Shown piece by piece: positions 48,111-50,356 of a DNA stretch of 50,356 bases. Made by a program: the position numbers and the translations under genes. The first letter of the stretch is position 1. Each line of letters begins with the position of its first letter. This DNA comes from JBFWRK01 sp050248955 (GTDB taxonomy: Bacteria; Actinomycetota; Acidimicrobiia; Acidimicrobiales; Ilumatobacteraceae). Where the stretch lies: the NCBI GenBank assembly GCA_050248955.1, contig JBFWRK010000024.1, forward strand, positions 1 through 50,356, written 5' to 3'. The notes below the pieces were generated by a model. It searched no databases. It had not been told where the DNA came from and was given only the letters and a program-made list of their open reading frames with translations.

Positions 48111-48374
48111 ATGGATGTCGCAGTCACCGAACTCAGAGCTCACCTCGGCCGGTGGATCGACGCGGCACGTCACGGCAACGACATCGTGATCACCGATCGA
48201 GGAACTCCGGTTGCCCGAATCGTCGCCCTCGACTCGACACCGGCTATCGACCGCCTGACCGCCCAGGGCGTCATCAGTCGCCCAACGCACTCAACCCGGC
48301 CGGTCGCCGGTGACCGGCAACGCCCGACGCCGAAACGACCGGTTGCGGACATCGTCAGCCAGCAGCGTCGCTGA
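48111..48374 (+). CDS. Phd/YefM-type antitoxin of a VapBC-like module
   Basis: The 87-residue protein starts MDVAVTELRAHLGRWIDAARHGNDIVITDRGTPVARIVAL, the Phd/YefM DNA-binding fold with the GNDIVITDRGxPVARI block. It continues with a flexible, Pro/Arg-rich tail that ends RPVADIVSQQRR and should bind the toxin. It would neutralise the PIN toxin encoded 2 bp downstream and repress the operon through TGTACA boxes. ATG at 48111, leaderless by the TACACT box; the frame upstream to 48096 overlaps the operator and is rejected. Confidence 0.92.
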   Translation: MDVAVTELRAHLGRWIDAARHGNDIVITDRGTPVARIVALDSTPAIDRLTAQGVISRPTHSTRPVAGDRQRPTPKRPVADIVSQQRR

Positions 48375-48376
48375 AC

Positions 48377-48808
48377 GTGGCCCTCGTCTATTTCGACTCG
48401 AGCGCGCTCGTCAAACTCGTGCTCGACGAAGTCGGGTCAGACATCGCCGCGGCCTTGTGGAACGCGTGCGATGTAGCGCTGTCGAGTCGACTGGCCTATC
48501 CCGAGGTCTGCGCGGCACTCGCAGCCGCGGAGCGCAACCACGACCTGACCGCGTCGGAGGCGTCGGCAGCTGCGTCTGACTGGGAGCTGTTCTGGGCATC
48601 GATGCGTCCGGTCGAATTGTCCGCCGACGTCGAGCGAGCTGCAGGTTCACTCGCGGCAACTCATCAGCTCCGCGGGGCTGACGCGGTCCATCTCGCCAGT
48701 GCGCTCGCACTCGGCTCGATTGATCTCACAGTCGCGGTGTGGGACACGCGCCTTCACGCCGGCGCCGCTGCGGTCGGCCTCGCTGTCGCTCCAGCCACCC
48801 TCGCGTGA
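48377..48808 (+). CDS. VapC family PIN-domain ribonuclease toxin
   Basis: The 143-residue PIN protein has all expected acidic residues: YFDSSALVKL near the start (Asp7), LAYPEVCAALAAAE (Glu), LRGADAVHLASAL (Asp) and AVWDTRLHAGA (Asp). VapC toxins cleave tRNA, rRNA or mRNA with Mg/Mn. The GTG at 48377 follows the antitoxin stop by 2 bp. The module is intact and should be functional. Confidence 0.93.
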   Translation: MALVYFDSSALVKLVLDEVGSDIAAALWNACDVALSSRLAYPEVCAALAAAERNHDLTASEASAAASDWELFWASMRPVELSADVERAAGSLAATHQLRGADAVHLASALALGSIDLTVAVWDTRLHAGAAAVGLAVAPATLA

Positions 48809-49096
48809 CATCCCGATCCTCAAACTGAGCGATACCGAGTCCTCAGTGCACACACTTCGCCGGAAGTCGCACGGTCGTCGTTGACCTCGGCACCGCTGAT
48901 ATCGAGTGCTCTCGACCCGGCGTCGCGACGAGACGGGCGACGTTGACCGTCAGCGGGCGCTTCGCTGCAGCCAATCGGCTCGGCAAGCGCGACAGCCTGA
49001 CACTGAGCCGACCTGGGATGCCCATGTGACCTTGGTACCTCAGCCTCGTGAGATCCACGGGTGCCGATGTTCCTTATGAGGTCGCACCTCGGCTCG

Positions 49097-50240
49097 TTAT
49101 GAGCGAACCGTGCGTTGATCGCCGCTCACCGGGACATCATCAGGCGGAGCGTCTGTTCCGCTGACAATCGCTGTAGCGCTCTCCATGACGTCGTCGTCAC
49201 CGACGTCGACGAAGTCCACGATCCTGAGCCACGACGCGACTTGCTCAACATCGGCGGCTCCAAGAGCCAGCCCGGCCATGCGCGCCCGGCCCAGCACGTT
49301 GGAGAGGAAGGCGTGCGCGATCTGTTGGGCGTCCGGGGGCGGATCGGAGTTCAAGGGCGCCCCGCCGTAGCTCGAGCCCCGAACGACGTACCCGAGCGCA
49401 GCTCGGCCGACATCGACCCCATCGCCTGCGAGCGTGTCTCGTGACCACTTGGTCGACTCGGTCAGGTTGAACGTGTGCGTCGCTGCGTACATCGCCAAGG
49501 TGTCGAAGACCTTCTCCCACGTGCCCTGGTCGAGACGTGGCAGATCGGCGACAGTGCAGCATCGCCCGACGGCCTCGGGCAGCACGATCGACCCGTCAAC
49601 CGGGCGTCCGAGCGACGCCACCGCGGGCGGAGCATGCCGAGACGAGTCCCACATGTGGTGTTGGGAGAACATCAGGTTTTCGAGTTCGAGGCTGCTCACT
49701 GCCCTGGAGAACGAGGACGCCCCGAACCAGTTCGTGCGCTCCACCACGTCGCCGAGCGCGCCGCGCACCTGCGCCGAAAGCCGAGCCAGGTTGATGGGAT
49801 CGGTCGCGTTCTCGTACGCACCGACGACGAGCTCCCGGAAACGGTCCATCTCCGGTCCGCCCGTAGCCGCGCCGCGGGCTCCTTCGGGATGCGCCACGGT
49901 CGCCCGCTCGTCCATGCTGACACGGAGCTCCGTTAGGACGGCTTCGGACTCAATCGATTCCGGCTGCAGGAGGTCGAAGACATCTTGCTCGTCGAGATGC
50001 TGGTCGGCCATCGCCTCGTAGGCAATCGCGATCCCCTGGGTCGACATCACAGTCGATCGACGGTCAGCTGCGCGCAGCCGCTGGAGCAGCGGCGTGAAGT
50101 CGGCATCGCTTGACGCGATGACGAACTCGTCATAGCGAGTAGCTGCGTTGAGCGCATCAACCACGTCCAACGCGATGCGAATGTCAGCGGCGTTCTTGTG
50201 GCGATTGGTCAGCGATGGACAGTCGATCAGATAGAGCCCC
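49097..50240 (-). pseudogene. NYN (LabA-like) - LOTUS domain protein gene, 5' end lost
   Basis: The frame holds the second half of a NYN/PIN-like nuclease domain (LYLIDCPSLTNRHKNAADIRIALDVVDAL, FVIASSDADFTPLLQRLR), then a helical linker and an OST-HTH/LOTUS-type segment (FRELVVGAYENATDPINLARLSAQVRGAL). The C-terminal domain is unrecognised and has WEKVFDTLAMYAATHTFNL and LSNVLGRARMAG. NYN proteins normally begin with a short strand holding a catalytic Asp (FIDFDN-like), about 70 residues before LIDCPS. This part is missing. The homology stops near 50240, where sequence of an IS256-type element begins. The frame runs on into the element to 50332, which is not native. Probably an inactive gene. 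Confidence 0.75.
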
Positions 50241-50356
50241 GTGGCGTGGTGGGGATTGGTAGGTCCACCAGCCGGTGAGCCATCGGCGTGATCCTTGGTG
50301 TGTTCCGCAAGAACCCACCTGAAGGAGAACACACCGATGGCTCTGTCTGAGTCTGC
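50241..50356 (+). mobile_element. Left end of an IS256-family insertion sequence (partial)
   Basis: The sequence right of the break in the NYN gene ends in a transposase start. The exact left end and inverted repeat cannot be fixed here; it lies between about 50236 and 50300. The right end and target-site duplication lie outside the window. Confidence 0.6.
50337..50356 (+). CDS. IS256-family transposase, first codons
   Basis: An ATG with AAGGAG about ten bases upstream opens MALSESA at the window edge. MALxxSALSELL is the usual start of IS256/Mutator-type transposases of actinobacteria. Only seven residues are visible, so the family call rests on this start and on the disrupted neighbour. 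Confidence 0.55.

Noticed and set aside
1..50356. CRISPR array or prophage
   Set aside because: No regularly spaced repeats with unique spacers and no phage structural genes were seen; the only tandem array (2041-2184) has no spacers.

Overview
The window is a GC-rich chromosomal segment, most likely from an actinobacterium. The best guess is the class Acidimicrobiia (Ilumatobacter-like). I infer this from the GTG starts, the many leaderless-type promoters (a TANNNT box 6-9 nt before the start codon), an F420-type luciferase-fold oxidoreductase, fused isobutyryl-CoA mutase, and an actinobacterial gene order. No rRNA, CRISPR array or prophage was seen. One tRNA-Arg(UCU) gene is present.

A conserved minus-strand housekeeping backbone runs from right to left: rpsO, pnp, an M16 peptidase, dapB, dapA, RNase J, ftsK, rimO, pgsA, cinA and thpR. 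The same relative order is known from other actinobacteria, including mycobacteria. The spacers of this backbone carry variable, often plus-strand cargo: DUF445 and quinone reductase (18.4-20.8 kb); methyltransferase, a diiron protein with its TetR regulator, a polar amino-acid ABC transporter, an acyl-CoA synthetase, a DedA-like protein, a second DapA homologue and thiol peroxidase (25.9-36 kb); and an F420-type oxidoreductase (36.9-37.9 kb). Copies of a MITE/REP-like repeat lie in three of these spacers.

Left part (1-13.7 kb): a TerC fragment, an MFS exporter, a VOC protein preceded by an 18-bp minisatellite that carries SD and ATG signals, a PAS-PAS-GAF-PP2C phosphatase, IcmF facing a MarR regulator across a palindromic operator, small metabolic genes, a phasin-like protein, an orphan RelE with a decayed antitoxin, and a DUF1778/GNAT toxin-antitoxin pair abutting the 3' end of the tRNA-Arg gene.

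Right part (43.2-50.4 kb): a tightly packed operon of riboflavin synthase, an ABC ATPase, an ABC permease and an unusual chorismate mutase fused to an HPPD-like VOC domain that seems to lack its third metal ligand. It is followed by accessory genes: a pentapeptide-DinB fusion, a DUF664 protein, a VapBC-type module with TGTACA operator boxes, and a NYN-LOTUS gene cut at its 5' end by what appears to be an IS256-family element running off the window.

The most interesting points are the chorismate mutase-HPPD fusion operon, the dispersed inverted-repeat element, the SD/ATG minisatellite, the pervasive leaderless promoter signature, and the interrupted NYN-LOTUS gene.
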